From Kineosporia corallincola (GTDB lineage Bacteria > Actinomycetota > Actinomycetes > Actinomycetales > Kineosporiaceae), in NCBI RefSeq assembly GCF_018499875.1, contig NZ_JAHBAY010000001.1, positions 310,001 through 374,000 on the forward strand: a stretch of DNA of 64,000 nucleotides, given 5' to 3'. Position numbers and translations under genes: made by a program. Positions 1-8,100 of this stretch are shown here, one piece after another; the stretch's first letter is position 1, and each line of letters opens with the position of its first letter. The notes under the pieces are model-generated. The model saw nothing but the letters and a program-made list of their open reading frames with translations. It searched no databases and had not been told where the DNA came from.

Positions 1-913
1 CCCGCGGCTCCAGCGCCGTGGGGGGCTCCATCGCGACGAACGCCATCACCTGGAACAGGTGGGTGACCACCATGTCCTTGTAGGCGCCGGTGCTCTCGTA
101 GAAGTTGGCGCGGCCGCCCAGGCCGAGCGTCTCCGGGATGTCGATCTGGACGTGATCGATGAAGTTGCGGTTCCAGATCGGCTCGAACAGGCCGTTGGCG
201 AAACGGAACGCCAGGATGTTCTGCGCCGCCTCCTTGCCCAGGAAGTGGTCGATCCGGAAGATCTGGCTCTCCCGGAACGTCTCGTGCACCTGGTCGTTGA
301 GGATGATGGCCGACGTCAGGTCGGTGCCGAACGGCTTCTCCATCACCACCCGGGACTTCTCCACCAGCTTCGCGTCGCGCAGCATGGTGATGACGGCCAG
401 GGCGGCCTTGGGCGGCACGCTCAGGTAGTGCAGGCGGCGCGCGTCCGGGCCGAGCTTGGACTCGGCCTCGGCCACCGCGGCGGCGAGCGCCTCGGGACCG
501 GCGGACTGCGGCACGTAGCAGAGGTTCTTCGCGAAGGTGTCCCACTGCTCGGGCGTGAGCTTGTGGGAACCGAACTCTTCGGTGGCGGCCTGGGCGAAGG
601 CGCGGAAGGCGTCGTCGCTCATGTCCTCGAGCGAGGTGCCGACCACGTGGATGTCCGGAGCCAGGGCGGAGGCGGCAAGGTGTGCCATGCCGGGCAGCAG
701 CTTGCGGCGGGCGAGGTCGCCGGTCGCCCCGAACAGCACGATCACGTGTGGGGCGAGAGTCTCCTCACCCTTCCGCGACGGCCGTGACCCGGGGGCCGGG
801 TAGGAAATCGTCTGGGGTGCTAGATCGGACACAGCTTCGATGATGGCATCACTGACCGCCGGGCGCGAAGGAGCCCGGGCGGACTTGCCAGGGGCGTCTG
901 CCCTGGTGTTCAC
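1..913 (-). CDS. zwf: Glucose-6-phosphate dehydrogenase, 5' part (cut by window edge)
   Basis: Oxidises glucose 6-phosphate to 6-phosphogluconolactone with NAD(P)+, the entry step of the oxidative pentose phosphate pathway, in the cytosol. The minus-strand translation shows the N-terminal nucleotide-binding motif VLFGATGDLARRKL, then VMEKPFGTDL and the substrate/catalytic motif RIDHFLGKE, which identify the family. Only about 300 residues are inside the window; the C-terminal part continues beyond base 1. The start is uncertain. GTG at 913 gives an extra 27 residues (MNTRADAPG...) over GTG at 832, and neither has a convincing ribosome binding site. The upstream neighbour, a diguanylate cyclase, is divergent, so the two share a very short promoter region. 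Confidence 0.93.
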   Translation of the reverse strand, partial: MNTRADAPGKSARAPSRPAVSDAIIEAVSDLAPQTISYPAPGSRPSRKGEETLAPHVIVLFGATGDLARRKLLPGMAHLAASALAPDIHVVGTSLEDMSDDAFRAFAQAATEEFGSHKLTPEQWDTFAKNLCYVPQSAGPEALAAAVAEAESKLGPDARRLHYLSVPPKAALAVITMLRDAKLVEKSRVVMEKPFGTDLTSAIILNDQVHETFRESQIFRIDHFLGKEAAQNILAFRFANGLFEPIWNRNFIDHVQIDIPETLGLGGRANFYESTGAYKDMVVTHLFQVMAFVAMEPPTALEPR

Positions 914-941
914 CGGTCGGTAGTCACCGGTCGGCCGACGG

Positions 942-3407
942 GTGCTCAGCCCGGTGGCAGAACGTGCCGATACCCAGGGCGAGATGACGATCGGTGATGC
1001 CAACGCCATGCGGACGTCCCGGGGCACCCCGGCGTCGCCCGATGCCGCGCGCCCGGCCGCCGACGGCCACGGCGCGGCCGCGGTGCCCGGCCAGTTCACC
1101 CCTCCGGACGCCCCGGCCCGGCTCTGGACGCCGGAGCAGGCCGAGCACGACCGGCTCGCCGACCTGCACGCCCTGAACCTGCTCGACACTGCTCCCGAGC
1201 AGGGCTTCGACGACCTGGTGCTGCTGGCGTCGAGGCTCACCGGCTGCCCGATCGCCCTCGTCACCCTGGTGGACGCACAGCGGCAGTGGTTCAAGGCGAA
1301 GGTCGGCACCGACCTGTGCTCGACCGACCGCGACATCGCCTTCTGCGAGCACGTGGTGCGGGGCCGGGCCGAGCTGGAGGTGCGCGACCTCCGGCTCGAC
1401 CCGCGTTTCGCCAACAACCCGTTCGTCACCGGCCCGCCCTTCGCGGTGTTCTACGCCGGCTACCCGATCACCACCGCCACCGGCTCGATCCTCGGCACGA
1501 TCTGCGTGATCGACACCACCGAGCGCTCGCTCGGCCTGGAGCAGCGCGAGCAGATGCGCGCCCTGGCCCGGCAGGTGTCCACCCAGCTGGAGCTGCGCCG
1601 GGTCACCATCGACCAGGCCCGCGAGATCGAGATGCGCACGGTGGCGCAGCGGCAGCTGGCCCGCTCCCGCAGCGAGTACCGGCTGCTGGCCGAGACCTCG
1701 GGCGACGTGATCGCCCGGTGCGGGCTGGACGGCCGGATCACCTACATCAGCCCTTCGGTGAGTTCCGTGCTGGGCGTGCTGGTCGACCTGGAGATCGGTG
1801 CCAACCTGCTGGCGCGGGTGCATCCGGACGACCGGCCACAGATGCAGGACGCGATCGAGAGCGTGCGGCTCGGCGACCTCCAGTCGGTCACCGTGCGGGT
1901 GCTCGCCGCGGACGGGCGCTGGCACTGGCTGGAGTGCACGCTGGCCCCGCTGTACGACCCGGAGAAGGGCGAGCTGGAGATCCACTGCTCGGCCCGGGAG
2001 GTCACCGAGCGGGTGGACGCGGCGCGCCGGATCGCCCGGTCGGAGGAACGTTTTCGCAGCATCTTCCACGGCTCGCCGATGGGCATCACGCTCACCGACA
2101 CCGAGGGCCGGTTGATCTCCGCCAACCCGGCGATGTCGCGGTTGCTCGGGGTGCCGCAGGAGGAGCTGATCGGGCGGCTGCGCTCGGAGTTCGTGCACCC
2201 GGCCGACAACCGTCTGCACCCGGACGCGATGCGCGAGCTGATGAAGACACCCGGCTCCAGCCTGGAGGTGCTGGTCCGGTTCAAGCGGTACGACGGTGAG
2301 CTGGCCTGGGCCTCGGCCTGGCTCAGCTGGATCGACGAGGGCGACCCGGAACCGCACCTGCTGGCCCACGTCTTCGACATCACCGACCGGTACCGGGCCG
2401 AGGTGGCGCTGGCCGACAGCGAGGCCAACCTGGCCGCCATCAACCGGGTGACGCGGCGCATCCTGTCCGGCGAGGACGCCCGCACGGTGATCGTGAGCGC
2501 CCTGGTCGACATCGCCGGCGCGCAGGTGGCCAGCCTGTTCGAGCTCGGCGGCGCGGAGGAACTGGTCGCCACCGGCAGCTCGGACGCCAAGCTGCTCGGC
2601 ACCTCCTACCCGTTCACCGAGATCCCGGTCACCGCCGCGGTCTGGCGTGAGGGTGAGCCGCTGTTCATCGAGCGGGCCGAGGACCACCCGCAGCTCAATC
2701 AACGGCTGGCCCGGATGATCGGGGCGAGATCGCTTCTCTACCAACCGGTTCTGAGCGGCGGCGAGGTGATCGCCCTGCTCTCGGTGAGCTGGGGGCAGGA
2801 CGTCACCGAGCTCACCGACCGCCGCGTGCAGGCCGTGGCGCTGCTGGCCGACGAGGCCGCGTTCGCGCTGGAGCACGACGCCCTGCTGCGCCGCTACGAG
2901 GACCTGGCCGGCACCGACCAGCTGACCGGGCTGCCGAACCGGCGGTCGTGGGACGAGCGGCTTTCGGTGCTGATCGCGGCCGCGCGGCGCAACGGCGACC
3001 CGTTCGTGATCGCGGTGGCCGACGTGGACCGGTTCAAGGCCTACAACGACACGCACGGGCACCTGGAGGGGGACGTGCTGCTGCGCGAGGTGGCGCAGGC
3101 CGCCCGGGCGGAGCTGCGGACCGTGGACGTGGTGGCCCGCTGGGGCGGTGAGGAGTTCGCGATCGCGCTGCCCAGCTGTCGTGACGAGGACGCCCGGCAG
3201 GTGCTCGACCGGGTGCGGCTGGCGATGCCGCGCGGCCAGTCGATCAGCATCGGCTACTGCGAGTGGGACGCCGAGGCCACCGCGGAATCCCTGATGAACC
3301 GGGCGGACTCGGCCCTGTACGAGGCCAAGCGCAGCGGCCGGGACCGGGTGGTGTCGGTCACCGAGCTGCCCGCCCCCGAAACCTCCGACGGCGTCACCGA
3401 AGACTGA
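942..3407 (+). CDS. Diguanylate cyclase, GAF-PAS-PAS-GAF-GGDEF
   Basis: Predicted soluble sensor that makes cyclic di-GMP from two GTP. Order along 821 residues: GAF domain (about 60-215), two PAS domains with PAC-like ends (about 225-350 and 360-490), second GAF (about 495-640), GGDEF domain (about 655-810). The active-site loop is GGEEF at residues 735-739, a functional variant. The product-inhibition site RxxD is present as R726-T-V-D729, five residues ahead of it. No EAL domain, no membrane segment and no signal peptide are visible, so input is probably cytosolic (ligand, redox or light). GTG at 942 is the longest start; ATG at 984, preceded by AGGGCGAG, is a reasonable alternative. The 3' end overlaps the convergent SRPBCC gene by 14 bases. 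Confidence 0.92.
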   Translation: MLSPVAERADTQGEMTIGDANAMRTSRGTPASPDAARPAADGHGAAAVPGQFTPPDAPARLWTPEQAEHDRLADLHALNLLDTAPEQGFDDLVLLASRLTGCPIALVTLVDAQRQWFKAKVGTDLCSTDRDIAFCEHVVRGRAELEVRDLRLDPRFANNPFVTGPPFAVFYAGYPITTATGSILGTICVIDTTERSLGLEQREQMRALARQVSTQLELRRVTIDQAREIEMRTVAQRQLARSRSEYRLLAETSGDVIARCGLDGRITYISPSVSSVLGVLVDLEIGANLLARVHPDDRPQMQDAIESVRLGDLQSVTVRVLAADGRWHWLECTLAPLYDPEKGELEIHCSAREVTERVDAARRIARSEERFRSIFHGSPMGITLTDTEGRLISANPAMSRLLGVPQEELIGRLRSEFVHPADNRLHPDAMRELMKTPGSSLEVLVRFKRYDGELAWASAWLSWIDEGDPEPHLLAHVFDITDRYRAEVALADSEANLAAINRVTRRILSGEDARTVIVSALVDIAGAQVASLFELGGAEELVATGSSDAKLLGTSYPFTEIPVTAAVWREGEPLFIERAEDHPQLNQRLARMIGARSLLYQPVLSGGEVIALLSVSWGQDVTELTDRRVQAVALLADEAAFALEHDALLRRYEDLAGTDQLTGLPNRRSWDERLSVLIAAARRNGDPFVIAVADVDRFKAYNDTHGHLEGDVLLREVAQAARAELRTVDVVARWGGEEFAIALPSCRDEDARQVLDRVRLAMPRGQSISIGYCEWDAEATAESLMNRADSALYEAKRSGRDRVVSVTELPAPETSDGVTED

Positions 3408-3882
3408 TCGCGACCCGCTCCAGGGCGTCCATCGAGCCCTGCATGCCCTCCTCCATGCCCGAGCCGATGTGCGCGTCGCGGTGCGCGGCCTCGGTGTGCT
3501 CGATCAGCATGCTCAGCGTGCTGGTGTCGCCCTCGCCGGTGAAGGTGACGGTGTTGACCGAGTAGGCGTCGGGCATACCCTCGAACGTCTCGGTGCAGAC
3601 GATCTTCTCGAGCTCGGCGATCTCGCGGAACTCGCCGTGGAAGCCGACCTCGAACCCCGGCCCGGCCGTCATCATCTGGCGCCAGGTGCCGCCCACCCGG
3701 AAGTCGGACTCGACCAGCGTGACCTCACCCTTCTCGCCGGCCCACCAGCGCCGGACCAGCTCCGGATCGGTGTAGGCCCGCCAGAGAGCGCTTTTCGGGG
3801 CGGCGAAGTCGCGGGTGATGAGGATGGTGGTGTCGCCCTGAAGCGTCACCACCGCCGTTCCGGTGCCGGGACTGGTCGTCAT
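3394..3882 (-). CDS. SRPBCC (AHSA1-like) domain protein
   Basis: A 162-residue single-domain protein of the START/SRPBCC superfamily, AHSA1 (activator of Hsp90 ATPase homolog 1-like) branch. Markers are the early segment ITRDFAAPKSALWRAYTDPE followed by LVRRWWAG, the typical opening of this fold, and the C-terminal helix preceded by TVTFTGEGDTSTLSM. Family members bind small hydrophobic ligands in a deep cavity; the ligand here is unknown. It stands alone, convergent with the GGDEF gene and downstream of the expansin gene on the same strand. A perfect 13-bp hairpin separates it from the expansin gene, so it likely has its own promoter. Confidence 0.85.
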   Translation of the reverse strand: MTTSPGTGTAVVTLQGDTTILITRDFAAPKSALWRAYTDPELVRRWWAGEKGEVTLVESDFRVGGTWRQMMTAGPGFEVGFHGEFREIAELEKIVCTETFEGMPDAYSVNTVTFTGEGDTSTLSMLIEHTEAAHRDAHIGSGMEEGMQGSMDALERVAISLR

Positions 3883-3903
3883 GGGTCCATCATGGCCGCT
3901 GAT

Positions 3904-3944
3904 GCCGACGGCCCGGCTCCCCGAGCGGGAACCGGGCCGTCGGC
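3904..3944 (-). terminator. Strong hairpin 3' of the expansin gene
   Basis: Perfect inverted repeat: 13-base arms GCCGACGGCCCGG (3904-3916) and its complement (3932-3944), 15-base loop. It lies just after the stop of the minus-strand expansin gene and before the SRPBCC start. There is no clear T-run, as is common for high-GC actinobacterial terminators. Confidence 0.7.
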
Positions 3945-3953
3945 GTGGCGCGC

Positions 3954-4955
3954 TCAGGCGGCGGGCAACTGCTGTGCACCGGCCTGCTCGACGCCCGGCT
4001 TGACCGAGATGCCGCTGTCGGTGAGCTGATTGCCCTGCACGTCGGTGATGCGGACGGTGCCGCCGCAGCCCTCACCGCTCGCTGAGAGGAAGTAGTTGTA
4101 CATCTGCCGGTCGAGGGTGACCCAGCCGTTGTCGCCCTTCAGCTCGACCTTGCGGATCGGGTTGCGGTGGTTGCGCACCTGGATGCCGCACCACCACTGG
4201 GTGGAGCCCTCCTTGTACACGTACTTCACCGGCCCGGAGACGCTGGGGCTGACCATCTTCCAGGTGATGTCGATGCGGCCGGTGACCGGTTCGGCGAGCT
4301 CGGCGAAGGCCTCGGCGGAGAGGTCGATGTGCCCGGCCGCGCACTCCGGGCAGCGGTCGACGATCTTGACCCGCACCGTGTTGCCCTTGGGGCCGGTGAC
4401 GTCGACGTAGGCACCGCAGGTCTGCGAACCGTCGTACTGCTGCTCGTTCATCGCGGCCACCATCAGGTCGCCGGTGGGCTCGTAGGAGCAGTTGCCCGCG
4501 CCGGTCGCGCCGTAGAACGTGGCGATGCCGTCGTAGGTCTTGCCGAACTGGACCTCGTCGTTCGCCGCGCTCGCCGCGGCCTTGGCGGTGGTGGAACCCG
4601 AACCGCCTGAGGACGACGAGGAACCCGTGGACTTCGTGGCGTCGGCCGAGGCGGCCTTCACCGGCTTGGTCTTCTCGGTGGAGTCGGCCTTCTCGGCCTT
4701 TTTCTCTTCGGGTTTCTTCTCTTTCTTCTTCGCCGTGGGAGTGGCCGACGGCGTGGCGGCCGGGCCGGAGTCCGGCGTCTCGGCCGGGCCCTGAGCCTCC
4801 TGCGCGATGGCGACGTCGGGGCGGGACAGCACCAGCGAGGCGTCGGCGGTGCTCGACGTGGACGACTGCGCGTAGAACACGCCCCCGGTCACGGCGATCA
4901 CGGCGAACGCCACCAGGGCGGTGGCTGCACGGACATCCAGCTTCTTTCGCGACAC
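3954..4955 (-). CDS. Secreted bacterial expansin (EXLX1-like)
   Basis: Exported protein of 333 residues predicted to loosen plant cell walls by binding cellulose/xyloglucan without hydrolysis. Residues 1-30 are a signal or anchor segment (SRKK then a hydrophobic run AATALVAFAVIAVTGGVFYA). Residues 40-135 are a low-complexity linker, first Pro/Thr, then Lys/Glu-rich, then Ser/Gly. The expansin module follows. D1 is a double-psi beta-barrel with GIATFYGATGAGNCSYEP and the acidic HIDLS motif after paired cysteines (VDRCPECAAGHIDLS). D2 is CBM63-like with aromatic WWCGIQVRNHRNPI and NYFLSASG. The GTG start at 4955 has GAGGAG about 10 bases upstream. The long charged linker is unusual compared with the compact Bacillus protein. 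Confidence 0.88.
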   Translation of the reverse strand: MSRKKLDVRAATALVAFAVIAVTGGVFYAQSSTSSTADASLVLSRPDVAIAQEAQGPAETPDSGPAATPSATPTAKKKEKKPEEKKAEKADSTEKTKPVKAASADATKSTGSSSSSGGSGSTTAKAAASAANDEVQFGKTYDGIATFYGATGAGNCSYEPTGDLMVAAMNEQQYDGSQTCGAYVDVTGPKGNTVRVKIVDRCPECAAGHIDLSAEAFAELAEPVTGRIDITWKMVSPSVSGPVKYVYKEGSTQWWCGIQVRNHRNPIRKVELKGDNGWVTLDRQMYNYFLSASGEGCGGTVRITDVQGNQLTDSGISVKPGVEQAGAQQLPAA

Positions 4956-5073
4956 GTTCGGTGATGCTCCTCGCGCGGTCGTCAGGCAGACCTTCTGCCC
5001 GGGTTAAGAGGAGAGCAGTTTTTGCGGCGAGCACCCAGCCGGTTCCCAGGAATCCTGGCTTACGTTGGTCGGC

Positions 5074-5451
5074 ATGGAAGAGAACCGGGCCCGGCGCGTG
5101 GTCGACGCGCTGCGGGAACGAGGTGTCGACGCACGGATGGAGAAGGCTGGTGTGTACCAGTTCGGTCTCTGGATCAAGCTGCCCGGCGGGCGCGAGGCGA
5201 TCTGGGACACGGACGGGTCGGCCGGCCTGGAGGCCCAGGTGATGCGGGACGGCGTGCTGGTCGGGTTCGTGCCCTCGATCCCCGGCTCCGACGGGTTCGA
5301 CGAGGCTCAGGTGGTCGACGCGATCGCCCGCACGGACTACGACCAGCCGATCGCCACCCAGCGCCGCACCGCCCCCGCCCCGGCCGCGCCGCTATCCCCG
5401 CAGGGCGGCATCTTCCGGCGGTTCCTCGACGGGTTCCGCTACCGCGACTGA
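5074..5451 (+). CDS. Conserved hypothetical protein, 125 residues
   Basis: Small, probably cytosolic protein with no membrane segment or signal peptide. It begins MEENRARRVVDALRERGVDA, continues with a compact alpha/beta region (GLWIKLPGGREAIWDTDG, then QVMRDGVLVGFVPSIPGSDG) and ends in a Pro/Ala-rich linker and a basic tail (IFRRFLDGFRYRD). The pattern resembles actinobacterial proteins annotated only as hypothetical; I do not recognise a function. ATG at 5074 is preceded seven bases upstream by TACGTT, a plausible -10 hexamer, so the transcript may be leaderless. TTG at 5065 would add three residues. Confidence 0.75.
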   Translation: MEENRARRVVDALRERGVDARMEKAGVYQFGLWIKLPGGREAIWDTDGSAGLEAQVMRDGVLVGFVPSIPGSDGFDEAQVVDAIARTDYDQPIATQRRTAPAPAAPLSPQGGIFRRFLDGFRYRD

Positions 5452-5610
5452 GCCCGCGGGCCCGGCCTGCCCGGCCTGCTTGAGCGATGGGCCGAGCGCT
5501 GGGCCGATCGGTCGGCAGAGCGACAAATGTCGGCCGGACGGCGACTTTGCGTCGTCCACCCGTACTACATTCGCATCGTGGGAACGGAGGGGGTGGAGCG
5601 CGGCACGGGC

Positions 5611-5991
5611 TCAGCCCCTGCCCGCCACCCGCTGCCCCCGCACCGGCCGGCGCCGCGCCGGGATGCGCACCTCGGCGATCCGCTGCTCACCCCAGGCCAC
5701 GTCCTCGCACACCCAGTCCTCCAGCCGGTCGGCCAGGTAGTAGGCCACCTCGCCGAGCGTCTCCTCCGGGTCGGCCTCCGGGCCGAACCAGAAGGCGCCG
5801 TGCCAGGTGCGGCCGGCCGCCATGACGCGCAGCAGCAGTTCCTGTCCCGGTCCCTGGCCCAGCTCCATCCGTTCCAGCTCGCCCGGCCGGAGCACGGCCT
5901 CGAGAACCGGGAGCACCACGCGCTCGCGGACGTCGTCCAGGGCAGCCGGGTCGAACCGGTCGTCGACACCGGGGCCGCGCAGGGTGGGCAT
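5611..5991 (-). CDS. Hypothetical acidic protein
   Basis: A 126-residue protein with an acidic, Leu-rich core (DVRERVVLPVLEAVL, LGQGPGQELLLRVMAAG, PEETLGEVAYYLADRLEDW) and a very basic C-terminal tail (IPARRRPVRGQRVAGRG). No signal peptide, transmembrane segment or known catalytic motif is visible. The core looks like a small regulatory or immunity-type alpha/beta domain, but that is only an impression. I chose ATG at 5991 because the extra 18 residues available from 6045 look like read-through of non-coding sequence. It is divergent from the first sensor kinase, with a 116-base gap that must hold both promoters. Confidence 0.6.
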   Translation of the reverse strand: MPTLRGPGVDDRFDPAALDDVRERVVLPVLEAVLRPGELERMELGQGPGQELLLRVMAAGRTWHGAFWFGPEADPEETLGEVAYYLADRLEDWVCEDVAWGEQRIAEVRIPARRRPVRGQRVAGRG

Positions 5992-6107
5992 GCCCACAGG
6001 CTGGCAGCCCGGACCGGTCGCGACAACACTCCCGAGGTGAATCAACAGGTTCCAATGAGGGGATATCCCTCTTGTCCGAATCTGTTTGGGCCATCAGGGT
6101 GAATACG

Positions 6108-7901
6108 GTGAGCACGACGTCGATCGCTCAGACGTCGCAACAGCTTCCGGTTCCGCTGTCGCCGAGTCGGCAGTGGTCCCGCACCTTCGCGGTCACCGGT
6201 GCCCTCACCGCCCTCGGCGCCCTCCTGTTCGGCCCGCTGTGGCACGAGTACCCCCAGGTCGCCTCCGGCAGCATCCTGTTCACCGCGATGTTCAGCTGCG
6301 CCGGGGTGATCCTCTGGGACGAGGCCGGGCACCGTCGCACCGCCGTGCTGCTCATCCTGGCCGGGCAGTTCTGGGCGCTCGGCTGGAGCGAGGAGTGGGC
6401 CTTCGGGCCGATGCCGCTGGTCTCCGGCATCTCCAGCTACGTCGCGCTGTCGCTGGCCGCCTGGGCCCTGTTCCGCTACCCCGACCCGGCCCTGATGACC
6501 CGGCTGGAGCGGATCTTCCTGGCCCTGCTGGCCCTCGCGGCGATCGGCGGGATCGTGGCCGAGGACCTCACCATGGAACCGGAGTGGAAGGACTACGCGC
6601 CGGACAGCTGGTGGCTCACCCTCTCGTCCGACCACGCTCTGCACGACCGGATCGCCGAGAGCGTGCGCACCGCCCAGCTCGTCGTGATCGCGGTCTTCGT
6701 GCTGATGTGGATCGTCCGGATCCGCCGCACCCGCGGCCTGGACCGCGAGCTGCTGGCGCCGATGGCCGTGGCCTCCCCGCTGATCGCCGTCGCCGTCGCG
6801 GCGGTGCCGGTGGCCAAACTGCTCGGCCTGACCGGCGGTGCGATGGACCGGGTCTACGCCCTCCAGCCCGCCGTGCTCGCCGTGATCCCGCTGACCTTCC
6901 TGATCAGCGTGGTGCGGCGGAGGCTGGCCGACCACGCCGTGCTCACCCTGGTCCAGCAGGTGCAGCGTCGCCCCACCCCCGAGGCCGTGCAGACCGCGCT
7001 GCGCACGGCCTTGCGCGACGCCACCCTCCGGGTGCGCTACTGGGCGCCCGACCTCAACACCCACGTCGACGTGACCGGCGCCCCGGCCGGCCCGCCCGGC
7101 CCGGACGGGCCCGACGGCGACCGGCTCGTGCTGCCGGTGACCGCTCCCTCCGGCGGCCCGCTCGCCGTCATCGACGCCGACGCCGGGCTGCGCCGGCATC
7201 CGCAGGTGGTGGCGAACGCGCTCGCCGCCAGCGGGCTGGCGCTGGAGAACGCCCAGCTCCAGGCCGCCGTGCTGGGCCGGCTCAGCCAGGTGCGGGCCCT
7301 GCGCATGCAGGCCGTGCAGGCCGGGGTGGCCGAACGCCGCCGGGTGGAGCGCAATCTGCACGACAGCGCCCAGCAGCGGTTGCTGGCACTGCGCCTGGTG
7401 CTGGCCGCCTCGGACTCGCCCGAGCTCGGCACCGGCGCCCGCGACCGGCTGCACGAGATGAGCTCGGAGATCGCCCTGGCCCTGAACGAGCTGCGCGACC
7501 TGGCCCGGGGCATCCACCCGGCGGTGCTCAGCCAGGCCGGGCTGTCCGCGGCGATCGAGGCGGCGGCGCAGAAGCAGCCGTTGCTGCTGGTCGACGCCAC
7601 CCTGCCCGCCGGGCGCTTCCCGGCGGCCACCGAGGAGACGGCCTACTACCTGATCTGCGCGGCTCTCAAGGGTGCGGCGGAGCAGTCGCCGGCGGCCTCC
7701 CGGGTCAGCATCCGCGGCCACGAGACCGACGGGGTGCTGACCATCGAGGTGGAGGACGACGCCCGCCGCCCGGCGCAGCTGCGGCTCGACGCCGAGCTGC
7801 CCGGCATGCTCGACCGGGTGCGTGCGCTCGGCGGCGACATCATGTTCTCCACGCTCTCGCGCGGCGGTTCCCTGATGGTCGCCGCGATTCCCTGCGCCTA
7901 G
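6108..7901 (+). CDS. Sensor kinase 1: His retained, ATPase boxes lost
   Basis: NarL-family (HisKA_3) membrane kinase. The N-terminal third has about seven hydrophobic segments, followed by a GAF-like region and the dimerisation/phosphoacceptor helix ERRRVERNLHDSAQQR with His418 (codon 7359-7361) and the HDxxxQ phosphatase pattern. The ATP-binding domain is degenerate. The N-box, normally E-A-L-T-N-x-x-x-H, reads A518-A-L-K-G522-A-A-E-Q526. The G1 box DDGRGG is DDARRP (550-555), and the G2 glycines are replaced by DAELPGMLDR. It should therefore be unable to bind ATP but able to be phosphorylated. The next gene is a clear paralog with the opposite defect. The start is uncertain: GTG 6108 (AGGG nine bases upstream), GTG 6099 or TTG 6072. 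Confidence 0.88.
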   Translation: MSTTSIAQTSQQLPVPLSPSRQWSRTFAVTGALTALGALLFGPLWHEYPQVASGSILFTAMFSCAGVILWDEAGHRRTAVLLILAGQFWALGWSEEWAFGPMPLVSGISSYVALSLAAWALFRYPDPALMTRLERIFLALLALAAIGGIVAEDLTMEPEWKDYAPDSWWLTLSSDHALHDRIAESVRTAQLVVIAVFVLMWIVRIRRTRGLDRELLAPMAVASPLIAVAVAAVPVAKLLGLTGGAMDRVYALQPAVLAVIPLTFLISVVRRRLADHAVLTLVQQVQRRPTPEAVQTALRTALRDATLRVRYWAPDLNTHVDVTGAPAGPPGPDGPDGDRLVLPVTAPSGGPLAVIDADAGLRRHPQVVANALAASGLALENAQLQAAVLGRLSQVRALRMQAVQAGVAERRRVERNLHDSAQQRLLALRLVLAASDSPELGTGARDRLHEMSSEIALALNELRDLARGIHPAVLSQAGLSAAIEAAAQKQPLLLVDATLPAGRFPAATEETAYYLICAALKGAAEQSPAASRVSIRGHETDGVLTIEVEDDARRPAQLRLDAELPGMLDRVRALGGDIMFSTLSRGGSLMVAAIPCA

Positions 7902-8100
7902 GGCGTGTACCAGGCCGGTCACGCACCCGTCACAGATTTCGGCGGGAGAGAACTCACTTCGTCACGGACAGCCCCCGGGAGCAGGAGATCCGTCCTGGAT
8001 GAGGTCATTGCGTGACCGGAGTCAGATACTCTCTGCTGGTGTTCGGTGACTCCCGACGGACGAGAGCGGCGAATCAGGACATCAGGTAGATCAGCCGCGG

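Noticed and set aside
924-3062. Long open frame antisense to the GGDEF gene (and similar long antisense frames opposite kinases, RecBCD, the ebo and Nit1C genes)
   Set aside because: Their translations are Arg/Gly/His/Pro-rich with no recognisable domains, as expected for shadows of high-GC genes. The opposite-strand frames have clear domains.
6042-7922. Antisense 626-residue frame opposite kinase 1
   Set aside because: Composition is low-complexity His/Gly/Gln/Arg and it mirrors the codon structure of the real gene.
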